From positions 1 through 45,652 of the forward strand of contig CALXIO010000019.1 in NCBI GenBank assembly GCA_944388385.1: a stretch of DNA of 45,652 bases. The letters run 5' to 3'. This DNA comes from an uncultured Ruminiclostridium sp. (GTDB lineage Bacteria > Bacillota > Clostridia > Oscillospirales > Ruminococcaceae). The notes below the pieces were generated by a model. That model was not told the origin of the DNA. It was given only the letters and a program-made list of their open reading frames with translations, and ran no database searches. A program made the position numbers and the translations under genes. Numbering within the stretch: the stretch's first letter is position 1; every line of letters begins with the position of its first letter. Of this stretch, positions 24,134 through 31,955 are shown piece after piece.

Positions 24134-25564
24134 TCACACATTATTACTTAAATTTTTAATAAGGTCCTCTATCATACCCTTAAAGCTGGGATCCTTTTCG
24201 ATAGTGGATTTTACCTTATTTATGGCATAAACAATGGTGGAGTGATCTCTACCGCCGAATTCATTACCTATAAGAGAATAGGAAAGATCTGTTATCTTGG
24301 ATACAGCATAAATAGAAACCTGTCTTGCTATGGAAATCTGGGATGAACGCTTTTGTGAGCGAATATCCTCACCGCTTACGCTGTATATTTTACCTACTTC
24401 ATTTATGATCTTCTCTACCGTAACCGGTATAGGCTCATGGTTTGACTGAATATCCTTTACCACATTCTGAGCAAGGCTTAATGTGGGGGTAGCACCGGTA
24501 ACCAGCTTTAAGGCATTTATCTTCTTTACTGCACCTTCAAGCTGTCTTATATTGGTTTTCAGCTTATTTGCTAAAAACTCAATAACATTATCCGGAAGAT
24601 TGAGATTATAAAGCTCTGCCTTACGCTTTATAATAGCCACTCTTGTTTCATACTCCGGGGGATTTATATCTGCAAGCAGACCCATTTCAAATCTGCTTAT
24701 CAGTCTTTGCTCCATGTTATTAAGCTCTTTGGGAGGTCTATCTGAAGTAAATATGATCTGCTTATTCTGATTAAGCAGGTTATTGAAAATATTAAACAAT
24801 TCCTGCTGGGTTTCCATCTTCTGAGCCATAAACTGAACATCGTCAATAAGAAGCATATCACAGTCATGATATTTATTCTTAAATTCAGTCTTATCATTAT
24901 TTCTGATAGCTGTTACAAAGTCGGAGGTAAAAGTATCTGCTGTTGTAAATACCGTTTTGAAATTCTTATGCTTTTCCTCCATGGCGGTTTTAACCGCTGT
25001 AAGAAGGTGGGTTTTACCAAGTCCCGGCTCGCTGTAAATATACAAAGGATTATATTTTACATTGGAATCCTCAACCACCGCCTTGCAGGCTGCAAAGGCG
25101 AGCTTATTATTATCCCCCACAATAAAAGTATCAAATGTATAGGTGTAATTACTGTTCTGTTCACTTTCGGAAAGACGGGTTTTCATAATATCGTCATCCT
25201 CAAGCTCCTTTTGAAGCTCGCTTTGTATTTCGCTCTGAATATCCGGCTCAGCCTTATTTTCTGAATTTTTATCCTTATCAAGACCGTACTTCTTTATCTG
25301 CTCCTCAGTAAAATCATCCTCACAAAGAATAGATACCTCAACATTAAATCCTAAAATCTCGCTGTAGGAAGCTTCCATCATCTTTTTAAAATTAGTGGTG
25401 ATCATTTCCCTTGCAAAGGGGGATTTTATATAAAGTAATATCTGATTGCTGTTCAGCTTTAAAGAACGAAGCGGATTTATCCACAAGGTCATAGCTGTAT
25501 CAGAAATTGTAAGTCTTTTTTTCATCTCCTCAAATATTTCATCTAAGGAATTAAAAGAGTTCAT
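24134..25564 (-). CDS. dnaA: Chromosomal replication initiator DnaA
   Basis: AAA+ protein that binds DnaA boxes and opens oriC. The 476-residue product has domain I (about 1–85), an acidic linker (about 98–140, Glu/Asp/Ser-rich), Walker A SEPGLGKTH (178–186), Walker B LLIDDVQF (238–245), the QRLISRFEMG sensor/arginine-finger region, and domain IV with FGGRDHSTIVYA (436–447). Walker A departs from the common GGVGLGKTH in its first residues. Ribosome binding site GAGGGGTG. A consensus promoter lies 100 bases upstream. The DnaA-box-like words near it suggest a preference for TTTTC(C/A)ACA, which is an inference. Confidence 0.97.
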   Translation of the reverse strand: MNSFNSLDEIFEEMKKRLTISDTAMTLWINPLRSLKLNSNQILLYIKSPFAREMITTNFKKMMEASYSEILGFNVEVSILCEDDFTEEQIKKYGLDKDKNSENKAEPDIQSEIQSELQKELEDDDIMKTRLSESEQNSNYTYTFDTFIVGDNNKLAFAACKAVVEDSNVKYNPLYIYSEPGLGKTHLLTAVKTAMEEKHKNFKTVFTTADTFTSDFVTAIRNNDKTEFKNKYHDCDMLLIDDVQFMAQKMETQQELFNIFNNLLNQNKQIIFTSDRPPKELNNMEQRLISRFEMGLLADINPPEYETRVAIIKRKAELYNLNLPDNVIEFLANKLKTNIRQLEGAVKKINALKLVTGATPTLSLAQNVVKDIQSNHEPIPVTVEKIINEVGKIYSVSGEDIRSQKRSSQISIARQVSIYAVSKITDLSYSLIGNEFGGRDHSTIVYAINKVKSTIEKDPSFKGMIEDLIKNLSNNV

Positions 25565-25662
25565 TTTTCACCCCTCGTTTCTTTGAAAGTACCCTTTTTT
25601 CTGCAAAATTTTCGTAAAATCAAATAAAAGCGATACTCCCTCATAATAATATAATTACTATT

Positions 25663-25691
25663 ATAATACCATATCTGAAAATCGGTGTCAA
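25663..25691 (-). promoter_or_regulatory. dnaA: dnaA promoter
   Basis: On the minus strand −35 TTGACA (25691–25686), 17-bp spacer, −10 TATTAT (25668–25663), followed at once by AATA. The dnaA ATG lies about 100 bases downstream. No DnaA-box-like word overlaps it. Confidence 0.85.
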
Positions 25692-25803
25692 GCGTTTTGA
25701 CAATTTTCGGACATTTGCACAGCCACAGAATATATTTTTAGATAATTTGTAATTTATCCCTTGTAAAGATAGGGTAAAAATTTTATCTTATATAATGTTT
25801 TAA

Positions 25804-25832
25804 TTGACAATGGGGGTTTATAATGGTATACT
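25804..25832 (+). promoter_or_regulatory. Orphan strong promoter divergent from dnaA
   Basis: −35 TTGACA (25804–25809), 17-bp spacer, −10 TATACT (25827–25832). No open frame follows for 670 bases; the transcript would run through the repeats toward pyk. Confidence 0.65.
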
Positions 25833-25844
25833 TTATTAAGTGGG

Positions 25845-26155
25845 GGCTATCGCTTTAAGGGGTGGGGCGTACCGCTGATTATTTTCGACTGCGGTAGGCA
25901 TAGAGTACCCCCATAAGGGGCGGGGCGACCTTTTAATTCTGAACGGCTTCAGACTTCACTCCACCCGCCCCCCTTGCCCCCCTCCCTCATAGGGAGGGGG
26001 AGAGTAGTGGGGCTAGCGCCCTGCAACCGTTTTAAGGGGGCTTTGCCTCCTTAAAACCCCCAGTGGGGCTTCGCACCACGCCCCGGGACGCTCTGGCGCA
26101 CGTTTTGGGGGCTACGCCCCCAAACCTCCTTGGGGGAAACCCGGTTTCCCCCAAA
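25845..26155. repeat. Repeat mosaic upstream of pyk
   Basis: Contains a third copy of the GAACGGCTTCAGACTTC module (about 25936–25990), G/C palindromes (AGTGGGGCTTCGCACCAC type), one double-hairpin unit (about 26088–26125) and the short GGGGGAAACCCGG-type palindrome, in the same order as at 2.5–2.75 kb but without R1. No gene is seen. Confidence 0.65.
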
Positions 26156-26325
26156 CCCCCTTCATTTGTGCAGTGCTCCTAACTCATTAAAGCCAGACTT
26201 AGGTTCTGCTTCAGGACCCCCTCTTTAAACTTGCTTGTGTTCCCCTTTACAGGTCACAGGGTGGGTGCTCAAACTAAGATAGATTTAGAGGACTTGCGCC
26301 CACTTCTACTATATGGTTAAGTTTA
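26156..26325. repeat. R2 dispersed repeat, copy D
   Basis: Third full copy, most similar to the one at 19446–19628. It is followed by an R3-like unit to about 26395. The end differs from the others after GTTAAGTTTAT. Confidence 0.85.
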
Positions 26326-26432
26326 TGGGGCTTACTATTTTAATTGCACAAGTGCAAGGCATTATCCCCACCCCCTCCCCCGGGAGGGGGAAAAAAGAAG
26401 TTACACTCACCTCAAACCACCACATCTGATAT

Positions 26433-26448
26433 TGTTCTACGTGGAACA
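26433..26448. other. parS-like site 4, one mismatch
   Basis: TGTTCTACGTGGAACA, one base different from the perfect parS. It is 52 bp upstream of the pyk start codon and on the other side of dnaA from the other three sites. Confidence 0.8.
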
Positions 26449-26499
26449 TTTTTAATGCAGTCAATTAAGGCTTTTGCCGTAAAATAGAAAGGAATAATT

Positions 26500-28260
26500 A
26501 TGAAAAAAACAAAAATCGTTTGTACCTTAGGTCCTTCCACAGATAATGATGAGATTTTAAGAGAGCTTATCAAAAATGGTATGGATTGCGCACGTTTTAA
26601 TTTCTCCCATGGAGATCATGAAAGCCATAAGCAAAGATTTGAACAGGTAAAAAGAATTCGTGAGGAATTAAATGTTCCCATTACCACAATTCTTGATACC
26701 AAAGGCCCTGAGGTAAGAGTTAAAACCTTTAAGGACGGACTTCCCGTTGAATTAAAAAACGGCGCTGAATTTATTCTTACCACAAGAGAGGTCGAGGGTG
26801 ACGAAACAAGGGTTTCCATTACCTATAAAAATCTTGCGGATGATATTGAAACCGGCACAAGAATTATGATGGATGACGGACTTCTTGAGCTTAAGGTTAC
26901 CGAAATCGACCGCACCGATGAGGGGGATGACATTAAGTGTATCGTTGTTCACGGCGGTATTTTAAAGCAGCATAAGAGTTGTAACTTCCCCGGAATTCAC
27001 TTCTCCATGCCCTATATGAGCGAAAGGGATAAAAATGATATTTTATTCGGTATCGAAACCGGCTTTGATATTGTGGCGGCAAGCTTTGTTACCTGTGATG
27101 ATGATATTTTACAGGTAAGACGCTTACTTGATGAAAACGGCGGTAAGAACATGAAGATTATTGCCAAGATTGAAAATCAGGACGGCGTTAATAATATAGA
27201 TGATATTTTAAGAGTTGCTGACGGAATCATGGTTGCAAGAGGTGATATGGGTGTTGAAATCCCCTTTGAGCAAATTCCCAGAATTCAAAAGGAGCTTATT
27301 CATAAGGGATTTAATGCAGGTAAGCAGGTTATAACTGCTACCCAGATGTTGGATTCCATGATTAAAAATCCCCGTCCCACAAGAGCAGAAACCACCGACG
27401 TTGCAAATGCCATTTATGACGGAACAAGTGCAATTATGCTTTCCGGCGAAACCGCCGCAGGCGCATACCCTGTTGAGGCTGTCCGCACAATGACCGCCAT
27501 AGCGGAAACCACAGAAAAGAATATCGACTACAAAAAGAGATTTTACGCAAGGGAAAATGACGGCACACCCAATGTAACAAATGCTATTGCCCATGCAACG
27601 GTTACAACTGCCATTGACCTTGGGGCTACTGCAATTCTTACTGTAACTAAGGGAGGCGGCACAGCAAAGACCCTTTCAAAATACAGACCCCTCTGCCCTA
27701 TTATTGCGGCTACTACTTCAGATATTGCATTAAGACAGCTTAATTTATCCTGGGGTGTAATTCCCATTAAGGCGGAGGAAATGTCCGACAGCGATTCCTT
27801 ATTTGATCATGCGGTACAAAGGGCTATGGAGGAGGATCTTTTACATGGGGGAGATCTGATAGTTATTACAGCAGGACTTCCCTTAGGTATTTCCGGAACT
27901 ACAAACATGATGAAGGTACATATTGTAGGTGACGTACTTGTTAAGGGTAAGGGATTATCACCGAAGATTGTAACAGCGCCTGCCTGTGTATGCAAAGATC
28001 AGGAATTCGCCCTTAAAAACTTCCACAGCGGAGATATACTTGTTATACCGGAAACCTCAAACAAGATCATGTCGGTACTTAAGAGTGCTGCGGCAATAGT
28101 TGTAGAAAACGGAGATGCAAACTGCCATGCGGCAGTAGTAGGCTTATCCCTTGACATACCGGTAATATACGGTGCAGAGAATGCCACAAGTGTAATAAAA
28201 AGCGGTGTTACAATTACTGTTGACAGCGAAAAGGGACTTATCTGTTCTTCTAATAATTGA
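26500..28260 (+). CDS. pyk: Pyruvate kinase with C-terminal PEP-utilizer domain
   Basis: Converts phosphoenolpyruvate and ADP to pyruvate and ATP at the end of glycolysis. The 586-residue product has the TIM-barrel core (KIVCTLGPSTD, FNFSHGDHE, and IIAKIENQDGVNN with the catalytic lysine block, VARGDMGVE and TATQMLDSMI), then the allosteric C-domain, and an extra domain of about 100 residues (about 485–586) resembling the swivelling PEP-utilising domain, with ENGDANCHAAVVG. The extra domain is known from Bacillus and other Firmicutes pyruvate kinases; its histidine has no proven catalytic role there. Ribosome binding site GAAAGGAAT. It is the only plus-strand gene between dnaA and the spoIIA operon. 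Confidence 0.96.
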   Translation: MKKTKIVCTLGPSTDNDEILRELIKNGMDCARFNFSHGDHESHKQRFEQVKRIREELNVPITTILDTKGPEVRVKTFKDGLPVELKNGAEFILTTREVEGDETRVSITYKNLADDIETGTRIMMDDGLLELKVTEIDRTDEGDDIKCIVVHGGILKQHKSCNFPGIHFSMPYMSERDKNDILFGIETGFDIVAASFVTCDDDILQVRRLLDENGGKNMKIIAKIENQDGVNNIDDILRVADGIMVARGDMGVEIPFEQIPRIQKELIHKGFNAGKQVITATQMLDSMIKNPRPTRAETTDVANAIYDGTSAIMLSGETAAGAYPVEAVRTMTAIAETTEKNIDYKKRFYARENDGTPNVTNAIAHATVTTAIDLGATAILTVTKGGGTAKTLSKYRPLCPIIAATTSDIALRQLNLSWGVIPIKAEEMSDSDSLFDHAVQRAMEEDLLHGGDLIVITAGLPLGISGTTNMMKVHIVGDVLVKGKGLSPKIVTAPACVCKDQEFALKNFHSGDILVIPETSNKIMSVLKSAAAIVVENGDANCHAAVVGLSLDIPVIYGAENATSVIKSGVTITVDSEKGLICSSNN

Positions 28261-28272
28261 GTTTGGTATAAG

Positions 28273-28302
28273 AAAACACCCTCTGAGGAGGGTGTTTTTT
28301 AT
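28273..28302 (+). terminator. pyk terminator
   Basis: AACACCCTC-tgag-GAGGGTGTT followed by a T-run, 15 bases after the stop codon. Confidence 0.93.
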
Positions 28303-28785
28303 TTGTAATAATTGTGACTTAAATAGAATATAGTGGGGGTTTTAAGGAGGCTTGCCCCCTTAAGGCGGTCGCAGGGCGCTGCGTCGTCGCAAAGTCCGTT
28401 CATGCTCGGGGCGGACGGCAAGCGTCCACCCCTCACTTCACTGCCTTGCTCCTCCTTTTCGGCAAAAAGGCACGCAAAAGTCGCCTGTTCGGTTGTAAAC
28501 GCCCTCACGACGGCTTTGTTTTGCTACCACCTTTTTGCCGTGTTGCGTGCTGTCGCACGCTTATATGGGGTGTGGGGCGAAGCCCCACAAAAGCGCGCGA
28601 AGCGCGCAACAATTAAAATCCCCCCCTCCCGGGGGGGAGGGGGCAAGGGGGGGTGGGAATAGCCGTCTGCGGACGATTAAAATTCTCGGTACGCATACCC
28701 ACTAAACAGGGTGAGAGCCGTCCGCACCCATAAAAATAAAGGGGGCGCATAGCCCCTTATGGAGGTACGCTATGCTGACCGCACC
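28303..28785. repeat. Repeat mosaic between pyk and gltX, including R1 copy C
   Basis: R1 copy C occupies 28381–28560. It is followed by GTGGGGCGAAGCCCCAC, a GCGCGC-gaa-GCGCGC hairpin and the CCCTCCCGGGGGGGAGGG unit (about 28567–28665), shared with 19808–19910. The last 100 bp carry degenerate GGTACGCAT-type modules. No gene is seen. Confidence 0.7.
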
Positions 28786-28815
28786 CGAAAAAAATAAACC
28801 CCCGAACATCGGGGG
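28786..28815 (-). terminator. gltX operon terminator
   Basis: On the minus strand CCCCCGA-tgt-TCGGGGG followed by TTTATTTTTTT. It lies immediately downstream of gltX. Confidence 0.92.
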
Positions 28816-28827
28816 CATAATTAAAAA

Positions 28828-30489
28828 TTATAAAATCTCTATAACCCTGTTTATCCTCTTTAACGTCTCCTCAGTTCCAAGAAGCTTAATAATAGAGAAT
28901 AAATCCGGGGTATTCCTCTTTCCCGTAACAGCTACACGAAGAATAGTGCAGGCATCCGCCACACTTCCCTTGTAGCCGGAAGGATCAGCCTTATATTGCT
29001 TTATATCCGGGCAGAAGCCTAAAGGCTCACTTATAGCCTTAACATCCGCAAACCATTGTGATCCGTCCACATCAAAGTTATACTTTTCTGTGTAGATCTT
29101 AAGAAATTCCTTAGTATCCTCCTTTGATATTTTTTCATCAAAATCATACTCGGAAATTTCATCATTACTGTAAAGATAAGGGAACATGGCAGATAAATCC
29201 GACCACTTAGCTATATCCTTTCTTACCTTCTTGCCGTTATATTTCCATAAAGCAATACTGTCCTTAAATTTATCCGGGGAGGATTTTATAGATCCGGATA
29301 AGCCTTCATCAAAGCTTTCCGCCCAGGCTGAAATCTTTTCAAATAATTCCTCCTCATCCATAGCGGCTATAATATCCTTACTTACGCTGCTTAACTTATC
29401 CATGTCAAATAAAGCACCGCTGACAGGCATTTTTTCCAGCTTAAAGTTAAATTCCTGCATATTTGCATCCGGATTTTTCATCCTCCAGCCCTCATAGCCG
29501 GAATTAGCTATTGTCATAAGATATTCAAGCACCGCCTTAACAGGAAAGCCCTGCTGCGAATAGAAGGTAACACTTGCCTCCGGATCCTTTCTCTTGCTTA
29601 TCTTACGCTTTTTGTTTTCGCCCCCGTCCAGCTTCATAATAGGCGCAATATGCGCATAGTGAGGCATAGGCAATTCACTCACGGTAAAAAGCTGGTGGTG
29701 TATGGGAAATGAGCTTATCCACTCATCGCCCCTTATAACATGGGTAGTACCCATAAGAAAATCATCCACCACATGGGCATAGTGATAAGTAGGTATACCG
29801 TCGGATTTAAGTATAACCACATCTGTGATATTTTCCGGCATTTCTATATTGCCCCTTATAATATCACGGCAGGTAACCTTACCCTCTGGTGTTCCGGGGG
29901 ATTTAAGACGGATTACATACTCCTTGCCGGCATCGATATTAGCCTTTATCTCCTCTAAGGAAAGGTTACGGCATTTTGCATATTCACCGTAATAGCCCAT
30001 ATCCGCCTTTTCGCTTTCCTGCTTTTTTCTAAGCTCGTCTAATTCCTCGGCTGTGCAAAAACAGGGATAAGCAAGACCCTTTCTTACAAGCTCCTTTGCA
30101 AAGGTACGGTAAATATCCCTTCTCATGCTCTGTCTGTAAGGGCCGTATATTCCCTTTTCCGGGCAATCATCAGCCGCCGCACCCTCGTCAAATTCTATAC
30201 CATAGCTTTTAAGGGAATTGATTATTTCATCAGCTCCCCCCTTAACCTCACGCTTCTTGTCTGTGTCCTCAAGTCTTAAATATATAAGTCCGCCGCTCTG
30301 GTGAGCTATCTTTGAGGAAACAAGGGTAGCATAAAGTCCGCCTATATGCATATAGCCTGTGGGACTGGGGGCAAAACGGGTAACCGCCGCCTTAGGAGGT
30401 AATTCCCTTTTGGGATATTCCTTTTTAATATCCTCCGGGGTTTTTGTAATATCACCGAATAAAAGCTCGGCAAGGGTATTATAGTCCAT
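28828..30489 (-). CDS. gltX: Glutamate–tRNA ligase
   Basis: Class I synthetase for tRNA-Glu. At 553 residues it is longer than many bacterial GluRS (about 470–500). An N-terminal extension of about 33 residues precedes the nucleotide-binding motif FAPSPTGYMHIGG (40–51, the HIGH motif), and the KMSKS equivalent is KRKISKRKD near residue 300. The Clostridia with this longer form have a divergent anticodon-binding half. No gatCAB or glnS was seen in the window, so whether it is discriminating cannot be judged. It is the last gene of the long minus-strand operon, two bases after the ECF gene. Confidence 0.93.
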   Translation of the reverse strand: MDYNTLAELLFGDITKTPEDIKKEYPKRELPPKAAVTRFAPSPTGYMHIGGLYATLVSSKIAHQSGGLIYLRLEDTDKKREVKGGADEIINSLKSYGIEFDEGAAADDCPEKGIYGPYRQSMRRDIYRTFAKELVRKGLAYPCFCTAEELDELRKKQESEKADMGYYGEYAKCRNLSLEEIKANIDAGKEYVIRLKSPGTPEGKVTCRDIIRGNIEMPENITDVVILKSDGIPTYHYAHVVDDFLMGTTHVIRGDEWISSFPIHHQLFTVSELPMPHYAHIAPIMKLDGGENKKRKISKRKDPEASVTFYSQQGFPVKAVLEYLMTIANSGYEGWRMKNPDANMQEFNFKLEKMPVSGALFDMDKLSSVSKDIIAAMDEEELFEKISAWAESFDEGLSGSIKSSPDKFKDSIALWKYNGKKVRKDIAKWSDLSAMFPYLYSNDEISEYDFDEKISKEDTKEFLKIYTEKYNFDVDGSQWFADVKAISEPLGFCPDIKQYKADPSGYKGSVADACTILRVAVTGKRNTPDLFSIIKLLGTEETLKRINRVIEIL

Positions 30490-30491
30490 CT

Positions 30492-31094
30492 TTATCTTCC
30501 TTTATTTTTTTCTATTATCTTTTTGGATACACGAATTATCTGGAGAATTGCAGGGTTTAAAACCAGATTGATACCAAGCTCAATTACAAAGTTTATACCT
30601 ACAAAGCCTACCAGCATAAATGCAACAATATTCATATCACCTGCAAGGCTCTTTACATAATCCATAAAGAACACCGCTGTGCCTATGAGAAATACTCCCG
30701 TATTTACTACAGGGGCTGTTATACCTGCAAGTATTACCGCAAGTATCTGATTTTTCTTTGCTGCAAGCTCATATACAAGTCCTGCGCAAAGTCCTGAGCA
30801 TCCACCCTTTGCAAGTACGGTTATAACCGTGCCTACTGCATTTATAGCTAAAATTGCGTTTGCATCTCCGGTAAGAAGCACCGTCACACCGAATACAAGA
30901 CCAAGCCAAAGTCCTGCCTTCCAGGTGTAAAGCGCCGCACCTACTACAATAGGTATAAGGGTGAGTGTGATGCTGAATGCGGAAAAACGAAGGTTCATGG
31001 AAATAAACTGAAGCACCACCACAAGGGCAGTAAGCATACCAAGACCTACAAGTGTTCCCACATCAACTGTCTTTTTTGTTTCTGTGTTTGTCAT
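30492..31094 (-). CDS. ECF transporter substrate-binding (S) component
   Basis: Integral membrane vitamin-binding subunit that pairs with a shared EcfA/EcfA'/EcfT module, not encoded here. The 200-residue product has five to six hydrophobic helices, and the pattern LTLIPIVVGAALYTWKAGLWLGLVFGVTVLL matches the ECF S-component fold (PF12822 type). It sits next to coaX, so pantothenate is the likely substrate by context (PanT-like), but the sequence alone does not decide this. The gap to coaX is 81 bases. Confidence 0.8.
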   Translation of the reverse strand: MTNTETKKTVDVGTLVGLGMLTALVVVLQFISMNLRFSAFSITLTLIPIVVGAALYTWKAGLWLGLVFGVTVLLTGDANAILAINAVGTVITVLAKGGCSGLCAGLVYELAAKKNQILAVILAGITAPVVNTGVFLIGTAVFFMDYVKSLAGDMNIVAFMLVGFVGINFVIELGINLVLNPAILQIIRVSKKIIEKNKGR

Positions 31095-31175
31095 AAAAAA
31101 CTTTCCTTTCGCTGAAGCCTCTTAAGAGTGCCTCGCAGGGATTTATATTTTACATATAACCTTTAAAAAACCTGC

Positions 31176-31940
31176 CTATTGATTTTTCTTATAGATTATA
31201 TGCAGTCCCTCTAAAACAAGGTCGGGATCTATGGTTATTTCCCTTCTGCAAAGGGGAATAACAAGGGATGAGTGACCTCCCGTAGCCACAAGGGTCGCTT
31301 TTTCTCCCAGTATCTCCTCATAACGCTCAATCATTCCGTCAATCATGCAGGCCATACCGGTAATAACTCCTGCCCTCATGCTGTCAGGGCTGTTTGTACC
31401 GATAAGCTTTTCCACCGGCTGAGCGCCTACCAAGGGTAATGCCGCTGTCTGGGAGGATAATGCCTCAAAGGATAATCTTATACCCGGGGCAATAGCACCG
31501 CCGAGTAATGCTCCTGTTCTGTCAAGGGCAAAAATCTTAAGACAGGTACCTATATCTATAAAGATACAGGGAGGAGTAAACTTATTCTTTGCCGCTACTG
31601 CACCGCAGGCAATATCGCTTCCCAATATAGACGGATCGTCTATCCTGATATTAAGTCCGGTCTTAATGCCGGGAGATACTATAAGGGGCTTTACATTACA
31701 AAGTCTGTTTATACCCTTTTCAAGCTGTTGGGTAATGGGTGGTACAACGGATGAAATAATACATCCTGTTACCTGCTTTGGAGAAAAGCCGTATAAATTA
31801 AGTATGCTGGATAATGCTATTGCATATTCATCCTGCATAAGTGATACATTGGTACTCTGTCTTGAAATGAACTTAAGCTCATCCCCCTCAAAGCCACCAT
31901 ATACGATATTTGTATTTCCTACATCCACCGCAAGTATCAT
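31176..31940 (-). CDS. coaX: Type III pantothenate kinase
   Basis: Phosphorylates pantothenate as the first step of coenzyme A synthesis; an ASKHA-fold kinase without feedback inhibition by CoA. The 254-residue product shows DVGNTNIVYGGF at the N-terminus (phosphate 1 motif), GSDIACGA and IDIGTC in the centre, GGAIAPGI and TGMACMIDGMIERY, and LVATGGHS near the end, all family signatures. IDIGTCLKI replaces the more common IDFGTATT-like sequence. It lies between the YfhO gene and the ECF S-component gene. Confidence 0.93.
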   Translation of the reverse strand: MILAVDVGNTNIVYGGFEGDELKFISRQSTNVSLMQDEYAIALSSILNLYGFSPKQVTGCIISSVVPPITQQLEKGINRLCNVKPLIVSPGIKTGLNIRIDDPSILGSDIACGAVAAKNKFTPPCIFIDIGTCLKIFALDRTGALLGGAIAPGIRLSFEALSSQTAALPLVGAQPVEKLIGTNSPDSMRAGVITGMACMIDGMIERYEEILGEKATLVATGGHSSLVIPLCRREITIDPDLVLEGLHIIYKKNQ

Positions 31941-31955
31941 AAAATCAACTCCTTT

